A stretch of DNA of 64,000 nucleotides from Prevotella sp. (lineage in GTDB: Bacteria > Bacteroidota > Bacteroidia > Bacteroidales > Bacteroidaceae): NCBI GenBank assembly GCA_017469955.1, contig JAFUFJ010000009.1:186001-250000 (forward strand), in the 5' to 3' direction. The translations under genes and the position numbers were made by a program. The notes under the pieces were generated by a model. It searched no databases. It was not told the origin of the DNA and was given only the letters and a program-made list of their open reading frames with translations. Positions 37,783-46,596 of this stretch are shown here, in pieces; the first letter of the stretch is position 1, and each line of letters begins with the position of its first letter.

Positions 37783-39171
37783 TTAGTCATCTTTATCCAT
37801 AAACTCGCGATACTCTCTGTAGCAGTCTATGCACAAACCCATTTCATTCGCATACCCGTGCGCTCCGCATCTAATGCATATGTCATCTTCCTTCGGCTCG
37901 TCAAACTCAAGGGTATCGCTAAAATCAAATTCTTTTACTATTTCTCCACCTTCGCATTCTATCTCGGAATAGTTTACAATCCTTGCAGGATATTCCCATA
38001 GACGGAAGGTTAACGTTATCTCATGTCCATTATCACATTCTATATATTCGTGATGAGTATATACCATCTCGTCCCCCATCTCCCGTTCATCGGAGTATTC
38101 TCCATCCCAATCCCAGTCGATTTCATCCTTTCTGATTACAATAATCCCATCCTTTTCATCTTCATCACTACAGCAGGCCTCGCAGTTTACAACCAATACA
38201 TCATCCCCATTTTTATAATGTTTGAGCCGTTGTTCATATTCATTCCTTATCAGCACCCTCTTCACCGCCTCCAATTTGGAGAACAAAGGCAGTTCTGAAC
38301 TATCTTTGTATCTCTGCTCCAGCTCACTAATAAAGCCTTTCAAGCTGTACATCCATATCAGTTGACCTGTCTCGTCTTGAAACTCCTTCAGCAGTTCATG
38401 CCTCGGGACATCAGTCGGCTTATTTCCGTCAAAGTGATACCAGTCGTTCTTCAAGTCGTTGCACACGAAGATTATGGGTACATTCTTGTCTTTAGCATAT
38501 GCTATAATCTCTTTCCAAATCAAGAGGTCGCCATACCGTTGCAAGCCTTTCTTCTTTTGGTTAAAGGGTGGAGCATCTTCATAGCCTGGTGGAATCAGAT
38601 TACGATAACGAAACTCTCCCTCCTTAACGATGCTCATCTGCTGTTGAAAAGAAAAGGGCGTGCCTTGCATCAAGTTGTCTACTAACTTGTTGACAATATC
38701 GTCTGCTATCTCTTGCTGTAATGAAGCTTTCCGCTTTGCGTACTGTTCTTTGATTTCTTTTCTAATCAGCTGCAATTTTTCTCTAACCACCTTATCAGCG
38801 ACTTTAATCTTATCAAGCGACGATGGTTCAAGGTATGGATGATAGGTGTCATTGTCATTATCCTTCAAGAACGCATCCATCTCTGCCTCATAGCGGTTGA
38901 CATATACGCCTTGCTTGGGTAAACCATAGGGAGCAAAAGAATTTTCAATCAGTGCCTCCCTATTCTTCTTATACTCGTAAACTACATGAGCGGGAAGCCA
39001 CAGTCGGCTTTTCACAATGCCAAAAATCTCCAAGAGCGTTTTCTTTGGTTCCTCGGCCATGCAGTAGAGGTTGCCTAAAGTGGAGGTATCGAACACGATG
39101 GTCGCCTTAGACCACAGCGCATTCTTTTCATCCTTGCTTAGTTTGTAGTATTCAATCTTGTTCATTAACAT
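37783..39171 (-). CDS. PIN-like domain protein (PIN_8/DUF4935 type) with C-terminal Cys pairs
   Basis: 462 residues. The N-terminal half fits a PIN-like nuclease: D28 in IVFDTSTLGNLY, E66 in HVVYEYKKNR, D215 in GDLLIWKEII and D239 in IIFVCNDLKNDW give the acidic set. The C-terminal region has Cys pairs at 330/333 and 432/435/447/450 (CIRCGAHG..GLCIDC), plausibly a zinc ribbon. PIN domains are metal-dependent RNases; PIN_8 proteins occur in defence and in uncharacterised contexts. It lies upstream of the HEPN-like gene. Substrate unknown. Confidence 0.7.
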   Translation of the reverse strand: MLMNKIEYYKLSKDEKNALWSKATIVFDTSTLGNLYCMAEEPKKTLLEIFGIVKSRLWLPAHVVYEYKKNREALIENSFAPYGLPKQGVYVNRYEAEMDAFLKDNDNDTYHPYLEPSSLDKIKVADKVVREKLQLIRKEIKEQYAKRKASLQQEIADDIVNKLVDNLMQGTPFSFQQQMSIVKEGEFRYRNLIPPGYEDAPPFNQKKKGLQRYGDLLIWKEIIAYAKDKNVPIIFVCNDLKNDWYHFDGNKPTDVPRHELLKEFQDETGQLIWMYSLKGFISELEQRYKDSSELPLFSKLEAVKRVLIRNEYEQRLKHYKNGDDVLVVNCEACCSDEDEKDGIIVIRKDEIDWDWDGEYSDEREMGDEMVYTHHEYIECDNGHEITLTFRLWEYPARIVNYSEIECEGGEIVKEFDFSDTLEFDEPKEDDICIRCGAHGYANEMGLCIDCYREYREFMDKDD

Positions 39172-39203
39172 TTTATTTGAGCGAGCATCTCGATATTCTA
39201 ATC

Positions 39204-40250
39204 CTATGTGCCACTTTTTATCAGCGAGGCATAATCAACGAGATTGTTCTCGGCAAGAGCAACGTCCTTACCTAATCCCCTGCGTTTAGCTTCTTCGTAG
39301 ATATAGTTAGCAAAATTGATGTCGATGTAAGAAAGTCCAACGGAATTGAAATATATAAATTCATCATCATTCTCTCGACCTACCTTTGTTCCGGCAATAA
39401 GCTCGGAGAGATTGGCGTGGATGTCTTCATCATGCAACAGGTCTTCTTTATACATGCGGCAGAGAGTCTGAGAGCGGTGCTTCACAACCTCCCATTCGTC
39501 ACATACAATCTTGTCCGCTTTCTGGGCAACACCATATTCATCTTCCCAACCACCGACATGAATGTAAAGACCACCCTTGGTGATGTCAGTAGCTTTGAGA
39601 ACAGGGCTTTGGGCGCTGATGGCAGTAACGATGATGTCCGCTCCGCTTGCACAGAGATGGGAGTTGTTGTCGCAAGTGACAAACTTAACATCAGGAACGA
39701 TGTCTTTAAACTTATCAATAAAGCCTTGCTCAATCTCAGTATTGAGAGAACACACTCTGCACTCTTTTATGGAGGGGAACAAGTGCTTCAAAAGAGTAAA
39801 GTGCATACGAGCCTCTTCTCCGGCACCAATAATCCCGATTTTCTCAACTTTAGAAGGTGCCAGATACTTAGCCGCAGTACATCCGACAGCTGCAGTGCGC
39901 ATCTTCGTAGAAAGGGTTCCATCAATCACAGCTACAGGGAAACCTGTCTCCAACTCGGAGATGAGCATGATTCCCGTTACATTCTGGACTCCTTTGGGAG
40001 CATTTGAAGGGAACACCGACACCCACTTCATGCCGTAAATCTTCTCATTAATAAGAGATGCGGGCATACAATTGATGCGATTCTGGGTCGCTTCATCAAA
40101 TATCTGGGAGATCTTGTCCGGCATGATAATGTCGCCATCAAGATACTTGCGAAAGGAATCTTCAATGATTCCACAAATAGCATCTGCATTGCCTTTGAAC
40201 ATCTCAGCAACTTCTTCCTGGCTGATGATCTTAATAGAAATATTGCTCAT
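39204..40250 (-). CDS. Ornithine cyclodeaminase/mu-crystallin family enzyme
   Basis: 348 residues. The N-terminal half (MPDKISQIFD..YGMKWVSVFPSN..GIMLISELETGFPVAV) carries the family's substrate-binding positions. The Rossmann part has IGIIGAGEEARMHF and ADIIVTAISAQSPVL. Members include ornithine cyclodeaminase, SbnB and alanine dehydrogenase-like enzymes using NAD. With three ATP-grasp ligases and an aminotransferase beside it, I infer that it makes or releases an unusual amino acid that is then coupled to a sugar or another amino acid. Confidence 0.8.
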   Translation of the reverse strand: MSNISIKIISQEEVAEMFKGNADAICGIIEDSFRKYLDGDIIMPDKISQIFDEATQNRINCMPASLINEKIYGMKWVSVFPSNAPKGVQNVTGIMLISELETGFPVAVIDGTLSTKMRTAAVGCTAAKYLAPSKVEKIGIIGAGEEARMHFTLLKHLFPSIKECRVCSLNTEIEQGFIDKFKDIVPDVKFVTCDNNSHLCASGADIIVTAISAQSPVLKATDITKGGLYIHVGGWEDEYGVAQKADKIVCDEWEVVKHRSQTLCRMYKEDLLHDEDIHANLSELIAGTKVGRENDDEFIYFNSVGLSYIDINFANYIYEEAKRRGLGKDVALAENNLVDYASLIKSGT

Positions 40251-40274
40251 AATATCTTGTGTTTTACTTTATTC

Positions 40275-41546
40275 TTAATTACCATACTTTTCATCATTCA
40301 GTTCATCTACCTCAAATAGTGTGAACAATAAATTATTACCTGCCACATCCTCTACCTTTAGCTGCTCTAGCACCTCATGAATGGAGTACTGTAGTGCTTG
40401 CAAGTCATCATAGAGGATATGCAAGTAGCAGAACACCTGCTGTGCGGAGCCCCATTCCTGAATATCATCACCGGCAAAATGGACAGGGACAAAGGCATAA
40501 ACATCATCCCTTTGCAGTACATCGTCGATTCCAATCACCTTATCAATCCTCCCAGCATGTATGTGAACGGGAAGTATGCAGTATTTCTTGCCTGGTTTAA
40601 TATCTTTCGGCATAACCGGAAATGACTCACCAAGAGCTACATGAATCAACTGATCGAGTTGGTCAATACCATAAAAATACTGAACAGGATAGTTGGTCAT
40701 TGAGCCTCCAAAGCGATATCCCATTTCATTAAAAATAAACTTATCTGTGCCGTCGTAAAAAGCTTCTATCCAGATAGGCCCATCAGTGAATCCAGCTGAT
40801 TCAAACATGTTCCGAACCTTGGCGTCAAGGAGTTCCAAATACTTTTGTATTCCACGGGAGGGGAAAAGTTGAAGTCCCATCACTGATGCACCAGTCGACG
40901 GGAATTTGACAGAATACTTATCTGAAATACCAGAAAAAAGACATTTACCATTAACCATTGTGTAATGAACAATCACGGCATCGTAGGGAATGTAATCTTC
41001 AACAAGTACACTGCCTGTGGGAGAAAACTCTTTAGCATGGTTATACCCGTTACGGAGCTGCTCAGCATCGTGGCACACGGAAAAGCCACGACTGCCACTA
41101 CCGTCCACTGGCTTGGTTATCACAGGGAAATCAACTCCCTGGAGAGAATCATCGGACAAATCATTCAAGTCATACTTTTTGGCGACTGGAACGTCATTGG
41201 CCATGCATAATGACTTGAACGACACCTTGCTGTCGCAATAGAGCCACGTAGAACGTTTGCAATAGCAAGGTAGATGTAACCGTTCACAAAGGTCGAGCAT
41301 ACGATTGATGTTGAACTCATGAACACCCGTAGTGATGCCATCAACATGGTTGGTGATGCAAAGCCGCTCCAATTTATCTATGTCGGCAGTACTGACATCC
41401 CATGATTCGTCGGCGAAGAGTTTTGCCTGTGATAATTCTTTAGGCAAGTAGTCGGCAACAATCACATAATGTCCCAAATCCTTGGCACGACGGACTATTT
41501 CCACCGAGCCAATAGGCTTGCCTCCCAAAACCAGTAATTTCTGCAT
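40275..41546 (-). CDS. ATP-grasp ligase (tandem set, third)
   Basis: 423 residues. A pre-ATP-grasp Rossmann domain (KLLVLGGKPIGSVEIVRRAK) is followed by the ATP-grasp domain with VITKPVDGSGSRGFSV (nucleotide loop) and FIFNEMGYRFGGS (metal and ATP residues). About 100 extra residues follow. The same N-terminal plan is found in the next two upstream genes, so these are paralogs. Substrate unknown; such enzymes make peptide or amide bonds from free carboxylates. It lies 24 nt before the cyclodeaminase-like gene. Confidence 0.8.
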   Translation of the reverse strand: MQKLLVLGGKPIGSVEIVRRAKDLGHYVIVADYLPKELSQAKLFADESWDVSTADIDKLERLCITNHVDGITTGVHEFNINRMLDLCERLHLPCYCKRSTWLYCDSKVSFKSLCMANDVPVAKKYDLNDLSDDSLQGVDFPVITKPVDGSGSRGFSVCHDAEQLRNGYNHAKEFSPTGSVLVEDYIPYDAVIVHYTMVNGKCLFSGISDKYSVKFPSTGASVMGLQLFPSRGIQKYLELLDAKVRNMFESAGFTDGPIWIEAFYDGTDKFIFNEMGYRFGGSMTNYPVQYFYGIDQLDQLIHVALGESFPVMPKDIKPGKKYCILPVHIHAGRIDKVIGIDDVLQRDDVYAFVPVHFAGDDIQEWGSAQQVFCYLHILYDDLQALQYSIHEVLEQLKVEDVAGNNLLFTLFEVDELNDEKYGN

Positions 41547-41568
41547 ATATTCTTTTTGTTTATCTATT

Positions 41569-42834
41569 TTACGAATATTTGTCTAACAACTGAGCAGGCA
41601 TGAATGAGTCAATCAGCATCTCCTCCCCTGACCTGCTGCGAACAGAAACCGCTTGCTGGAACTTACTGATGGCCGCTATAATATCCTTGATACTGCTGCC
41701 GAGCAAATCAACTTCAGCAAAACGTTGGCTGACCGTGGCCGTCCACTGCACCTCTTCACCCTCAACATAGCGTGAGAACAAGGCCTTTACCCTCTCATCC
41801 TGCCGATACTTCTCAAGTCCGCTTATCTTATCTATGACACTATTTTTCAGTACCGGAAACAGAATGGCCGCTTTATGCCCGTTGAGCAAATAGGCATTTT
41901 CTGGGAAAATACCTTCGGAAGGGAAATGTCCCGTCAAGGCATACTCCACCATCCACTCACAGATGTCGAATCCGAATGTTTCATTCAGCATCCGCTCATA
42001 TTCCACCCCAGGGAAACGAAGACCCGGGTCGAAGAAGAAGAACTGGCCATCGCGCACAAAGCCCTGCATGAAGACAGGACCATTGGTGATTCCGGCCTCT
42101 GCAATCATCTTCTCTACCTGAGAGTGAGCATTCCGAAGATACTCTTCGGTATGACGTGAGGGCGATATAGAACAGTTGACAAGTTTCTGCAAGCCCAATG
42201 ACTCGCTGCCCCTGTAGCTGTCGCAGGTGCGCTCCAAATGGGGTTCTCCATTGACCACGAAGTATGTCACCTGAAATTCATCGCAATCGCCCAAGTATTG
42301 TTCAATGAGTATCTCTCCATTGGATGACTCGGACTTTGCAAATGCCATAGCCTCATCGAGAGAGCAATAGTCGTAGCAGACCGACTGTCCACGTGAGCCT
42401 CGACTATCCACTGGTTTCACGAACACGGGGAAGCTTATTTTCTGCTCACGGACATCATCTTCCGTATAGTCAGGTATCACGTCCACTCCATTCTCCCTAC
42501 AAAGCTTCTTGAAGGCATTTTTGTTGGTGAAGCGGTAGAACTGCCCGGGGGTACCAAGACAAGGTTTGTTCAGTCTTGTGCAAAGCTCGGAATAGGGTAT
42601 CTGACAGGGGTCGATGAAACCGGCAATCACACCGTCAACAAGGTTTTCGTTGCAGTACGCTTCCAGACCATCAACATCCCTGACATTGACGTCCCATGCC
42701 TCATCGCAGATGGCTTTGCATGGTGAGTTGGCAAGATAATCTGTGACTATGGTGTAATGTCCCATTCGCTTTGCTGCTTCTACGAGTTTCAGATGCTGGG
42801 CTGCTCCACCCAGTATTAATATTTTCTTTTTCAT
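41569..42834 (-). CDS. ATP-grasp ligase (tandem set, second)
   Basis: About 421 residues from ATG 42834 (MKKKILILGGAAQHLKLVE), whose ATGA overlaps the stop of the upstream paralog. The ATP-grasp domain has FPVFVKPVDSRGSRGQSV, ILIEQYLGDCDEFQVTYFV and FFFDPGLRFPG. The metal-binding ENxR position reads DPGLR, so activity could be altered. Same overall plan as its neighbours. Role in amide-bond formation inferred from the family. Confidence 0.78.
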   Translation of the reverse strand: MKKKILILGGAAQHLKLVEAAKRMGHYTIVTDYLANSPCKAICDEAWDVNVRDVDGLEAYCNENLVDGVIAGFIDPCQIPYSELCTRLNKPCLGTPGQFYRFTNKNAFKKLCRENGVDVIPDYTEDDVREQKISFPVFVKPVDSRGSRGQSVCYDYCSLDEAMAFAKSESSNGEILIEQYLGDCDEFQVTYFVVNGEPHLERTCDSYRGSESLGLQKLVNCSISPSRHTEEYLRNAHSQVEKMIAEAGITNGPVFMQGFVRDGQFFFFDPGLRFPGVEYERMLNETFGFDICEWMVEYALTGHFPSEGIFPENAYLLNGHKAAILFPVLKNSVIDKISGLEKYRQDERVKALFSRYVEGEEVQWTATVSQRFAEVDLLGSSIKDIIAAISKFQQAVSVRSRSGEEMLIDSFMPAQLLDKYS

Positions 42835-44153
42835 GCTGCAGCCCTCCATTCTTTGGCGGTGCGCAGCACACTTGTTTCTACTCTATCAGTTAATGTCTCG
42901 TCATTTTGTCTGTAACCAATGATTATCAGCCAAGTTTTACCCCCCCCTAAAATTCTGACATCCACATACTTACGGACATCAGTAAGAACTTTCTCCATTT
43001 CTCTTTCTTCTTCAAAACGAAGCACTAGTGTTCCGATGGCATTGTTGGCCCCCTCAAAGGAGTCCACATGATCGCCAGCCTTGACCCAGAGGTCTTCTTC
43101 CACGACTTCGGCTTTCAGGTCTTTGCTGAGTTCCAGGCTGTCGAAAACACCAGCTTTATCGGCATGAAGAATAATCTCTGCCCAATGGCAGTTATAAGGT
43201 TTCTGCTCGATAGGTTCAAGGATAGGGTCGCCCACCATAGCACGGGTAATGGCAGTAATCATATCCACACCCGTAGCATAGCGCAACATCTCGCACAAAC
43301 GGTTTCCACCACCACGTGGGGTCAATTCCATGATGTATGGTTTCCCATTGGGAGCTACTCGAACTTCAATGTTATAGACCACTGTCTTCAGATTAAGCAG
43401 CGTTATTAGACGCTGTATCTCAGATGTCAGATACGCTTCCTGTTCCTTGGTGAATGTGGAAGGCCAACTATACGCTGCCGGAGTATATGGGTTGGTGGCA
43501 TTGAGGTCGAATCGCTGAGCACAGAAACTGGTGAACACAAGTTTTCCATCCACCGACATGCTGTCAGTATCAGAAGAGCAGCCCTGCTTGTCAATAAACT
43601 CCTCAACGAGGATATGGCCAGAGATAGAATGTTCCATCGCATACTCCAAAGCCGGTTTCAAGTTCTCTTTTCTGTCAACACGGGTCACGCCTTTACTTCC
43701 AGCCGCATCCGTGGGCTTTACAATCACAGGCCAAGGACACCAATCGGAATCCTCCATTGCAGCCTCAATACTGTCAAAGCCCTTTGCCTGAGGCACATTA
43801 AAACCATTCTTGGCGAGAAAAGCACGGAACTTATCTTTGTTCTGCAAGATCTCCACACTCTCAAATGGGCCAAAGCTGGGCAATCCCATCTTGTTCTGCA
43901 CATAGCTTGCAGCAACCACACCGGGGTCACAAGCAAATGACATGATACCATCGATCTGGAGCCGCTGTGCTTCTTTCAAAACGGCCTCCTTGTCAATGAT
44001 ACTGACGTTGCAATACTCATCGCTCCAAGTATGAGCGATGTTGTTGGGCAGGTAGTCTGCCGTTATCACATAGTATCCCTGTTTGTGGGCTGCATCAATC
44101 ACCGGTTTAAGGTATCGCAAGCCGCCAAGGAGCATCAGTTTCTTTTGCTTCAT
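42831..44153 (-). CDS. ATP-grasp ligase (tandem set, first) with C-terminal G tract
   Basis: 440 residues: KLMLLGGLRYLKPVIDAA, then VIVKPTDAAGSKGVTRV, ILVEEFIDKQG and IMELTPRGGGN, a complete ATP-grasp set. Near the C-terminus eight G (42940-42947) encode LGGGKTW. In this frame the gene ends exactly in an ATGA overlap with the next ligase, which argues that eight G is the working length. Seven G would give a stop four codons later and probably uncouple the next gene. It may therefore be phase-variable. Confidence 0.8.
   Translation of the reverse strand: MKQKKLMLLGGLRYLKPVIDAAHKQGYYVITADYLPNNIAHTWSDEYCNVSIIDKEAVLKEAQRLQIDGIMSFACDPGVVAASYVQNKMGLPSFGPFESVEILQNKDKFRAFLAKNGFNVPQAKGFDSIEAAMEDSDWCPWPVIVKPTDAAGSKGVTRVDRKENLKPALEYAMEHSISGHILVEEFIDKQGCSSDTDSMSVDGKLVFTSFCAQRFDLNATNPYTPAAYSWPSTFTKEQEAYLTSEIQRLITLLNLKTVVYNIEVRVAPNGKPYIMELTPRGGGNRLCEMLRYATGVDMITAITRAMVGDPILEPIEQKPYNCHWAEIILHADKAGVFDSLELSKDLKAEVVEEDLWVKAGDHVDSFEGANNAIGTLVLRFEEEREMEKVLTDVRKYVDVRILGGGKTWLIIIGYRQNDETLTDRVETSVLRTAKEWRAAA
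42940..42947 (-). repeat. G8 tract at the C-terminus of an ATP-grasp ligase (frame ON)
   Basis: Eight G on the coding strand followed by TAAAACTTGG. Seven would stop soon after the tract (..LGGVKLG, then TGA). Confidence 0.75.
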
Positions 44154-44155
44154 TC

Positions 44156-45265
44156 TTATTTTACCACTAATTCAAGTACTCTGTTTATATCTTCCTCACT
44201 CAGCTCATGGTGCATCGGCAGGCAGATAACTTCGTTGGCTATCTTTGTCGCCACAGGCAGGTTCTCAGGTGCTGCACTCGGAAGGCCACGATAGGTGCTG
44301 AAGGTACTGATGAGGGGATAGAAATAGCGACGGCCGAGGACGTTCTTCTCCTTCATTTCAAAGTAGAGCTGGTCGCGCGTCTTGCCATATTCCTCCGCAT
44401 TGATGAAGATGGGGAAGTACGAGTAGTTATGACGAACACCTGGCATATCGTCAAAGAAACGGATGCCAGGAACGTTTCTAAGAGCCTCACGATACCGCTG
44501 TGCCACTTTCTGACGGGCAGCAATGGCGGAATCCACCTGCTTGAGGTTGAGAAGTCCGTAGGCAGCACGCACCTCATCGACCTTGCTGTTGATGCCTGGG
44601 GCCACCACCTCAGTCTCTCCAGCAAATCCGAAGTTCTTCAGGTAGTCTATGCGCTTCTTTGTGACTTCATCGTGCATCACGAGCGCACCGCCCTCTAAAG
44701 TGTTGTACACCTTGGTGGCATGGAAACTCAGCGTGCTCATGTCGCCAGCATTCAGCACGCTCTCGCCATCCACCTCCACGCCAAAGGCATGGGCGGCATC
44801 GTAGATGACCTTCAGGCCGTACTTGTCAGCAATCTCCTGAATAGCCTTCATATTCACCGGCTTGCCATAGCAATGCACAGGCATGATGGCCGTGGTCTTG
44901 GGCGTGATGGCCGCCTCAATCTTGTTGGGGTCTATGCCGCAAGTGCTTTCCTCAATATCCACGAACACAGGTTTGCAGCCGTTCCACCAGATGCTGTGCG
45001 TGGTGGCCACAAAACTATAAGGCGTAGTAATAACTTCGCCTGTTATTCTTAAAGCCTGCAAAGCCGTGAGCAACGGCAGTGTGCCGTTAGTAAACAGGCT
45101 GATGTACGGCACTTTCAGGTACTCTGCCAAAGCCGTCTCCAACTGCTTATGAAACGAGCCGTTGTTGGTAACCCACTTGCTGTCCCAAATCTCTTGAAGC
45201 ATCTTGTGGAATTCTTCCAAATCAGGCAAGAGGGGAGATGTGACTGTAATTATGTCTTTATTCAT
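44156..45265 (-). CDS. DegT/DnrJ/EryC1-family aminotransferase
   Basis: About 369 residues from ATG 45265 (MNKDIITVTSPLLPDLEEF), 1 nt after the acyltransferase stop codon; a longer frame extends to 45355 but has no support. The PLP lysine is in SFHATKVYNTLEGGAL, with TTPYSFVATTHSIWWNGC and VIYDAAHAFGV also present. It aminates a keto-sugar, giving an amine that a downstream ATP-grasp ligase could acylate. This is a second DegT enzyme, distinct from the one at 8159-9511. Intact. Confidence 0.87.
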   Translation of the reverse strand: MNKDIITVTSPLLPDLEEFHKMLQEIWDSKWVTNNGSFHKQLETALAEYLKVPYISLFTNGTLPLLTALQALRITGEVITTPYSFVATTHSIWWNGCKPVFVDIEESTCGIDPNKIEAAITPKTTAIMPVHCYGKPVNMKAIQEIADKYGLKVIYDAAHAFGVEVDGESVLNAGDMSTLSFHATKVYNTLEGGALVMHDEVTKKRIDYLKNFGFAGETEVVAPGINSKVDEVRAAYGLLNLKQVDSAIAARQKVAQRYREALRNVPGIRFFDDMPGVRHNYSYFPIFINAEEYGKTRDQLYFEMKEKNVLGRRYFYPLISTFSTYRGLPSAAPENLPVATKIANEVICLPMHHELSEEDINRVLELVVK

Positions 45266-45266
45266 A

Positions 45267-46320
45267 TCAAAAATGGAGTCTTCTTGAACTTTGAAATGTC
45301 CTGTCATACCATTGAAAGAACCATTTTTCAACCGTATGTATACGAATTTGATCAATTGTCACACAGACAAGGAATATCATTATCACTGCACCCACTGCAT
45401 AAAGGGGATAAAAGGCCGTATCATAATGTCCCACACAATCTACGACATCCCGCCAAATCCAACGTCTCATCCTGTCACTATTTGCATGAATCAGCAAAAC
45501 TCCAAATGTTGATGATGCAATTATATTAATCCAACGCGAATAAGGCATACGGATTCTTCTGAAGTAATTAAATAAAACCGTCGATACAAAAACAGCCAAT
45601 ATCTTATTTGAATCTGAGACAAAGAAATAGTAGTTATGCCTATGAAACAACAATAGCACCACGACACTTCCTATTGCAACCAGCAAAGCCAGAATTACCC
45701 CCCCCTAAATTACTTATTTGACTCAACCATTTTGGTTCATAAAGACGGATGTAGGAACCTAACAAATAGAGCACAGAAAACCAAGATACATAGTTCATTT
45801 TGACTTCTATCAACCCTGTTGATCCCATGAGCGTATATATTGAGAGTGTCAAGAGGAGTAAATTTCTGTGTAGCATTTCCCCCATCCCCCGTATGAGAAC
45901 ATTGAGAAACGGTATCAACAAGAAAAACAGTAAGTAGCATGAGGTAAAACCATCAGACACAGACCAAATGGGGCATATCATGTGTTTTATCAATTTCAAG
46001 GACAAAGTCGAATACCCAAAGAGCAGGAAAACGCAGTCGATGACAAAGTTATAGAACATCACTTCCAAAAGCAGCTTAAGAAACTTTCTAAGTGTAATTT
46101 CGGACTTGCACATGAAATATCCTGTAATCAGCACAAAACAGTTAATGCCCGTCTTGCCCCACATCCCGAAAATATAGTAAAACCATGAAGCTTTTGTAAG
46201 AGGATGCTCATCCATGTACTGAGTCAAGCCAGAATTTACCACATAGTGATGGGCGACTATCATCAGCATTACGAGAATGCGATACAATTCAATGTTGCTA
46301 TTACGTGCCTTTCGTTCCAT
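45267..46320 (-). pseudogene. Acyltransferase-3 family membrane protein, OFF at a G8 tract
   Basis: The first gene of the locus. From ATG 46320 (MERKARNSNIELYRILVML) it has the family features: an early HHYVVNSGL, FYYIFGMWGKTGINCFVLITG, and many membrane helices. The frame is lost at eight G (45698-45705): as read it becomes polar and ends after ~27 residues. With seven G the sequence continues as another hydrophobic helix (VILALLVAIGSVVVLLLF) and on to TGA at 45267, 1 nt before the aminotransferase ATG, for ~350 residues. Strong candidate for phase-variable O-acylation. Confidence 0.82.
45698..45705 (-). repeat. G8 tract in first acyltransferase gene (frame OFF)
   Basis: Eight G on the coding strand followed by TAATTCTGG. 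Seven restores a membrane-helix reading frame. Confidence 0.8.
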
Positions 46321-46588
46321 TCCACTATTCTCGAGTCAATCATTCCAACTCAGAAACGTGTAAAACAATGAAGATTAAGAAAAATTCTTTTCTTTTTGTG
46401 CCGGTTCGCTTTTCAGTGGTTCTTCGGGGGCTGTTCGGGGCATTATACAGTCTGGTTTCCCACGCAGACGGAAAGACGTATGGTGGTGAAACGCAGTTGA
46501 TAATGTTCCGAAAGATGCCTCCGCTTAGGAATATGCTCACATATTCGCAGACCACAACTTATCGTATGCTGTTTTTGTTATAACCGTG

Positions 46589-46596
46589 CAAAGATA
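46589..46596 (-). promoter_or_regulatory. Putative promoter -7 element of the polysaccharide locus
   Basis: TATCTTTG on the minus strand matches the Bacteroidetes -7 box, but no TTG lies at the expected distance. Transcription from here would give a ~260-nt leader before the first gene (46320). No NusG-like (UpxY) regulator gene is visible. The rest of 46321-47050 contains no gene I can support; 46965-47005 carries words (GAAAGGTC, AGCTTTCTCG) resembling the 22-bp intergenic repeat. Confidence 0.45.
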
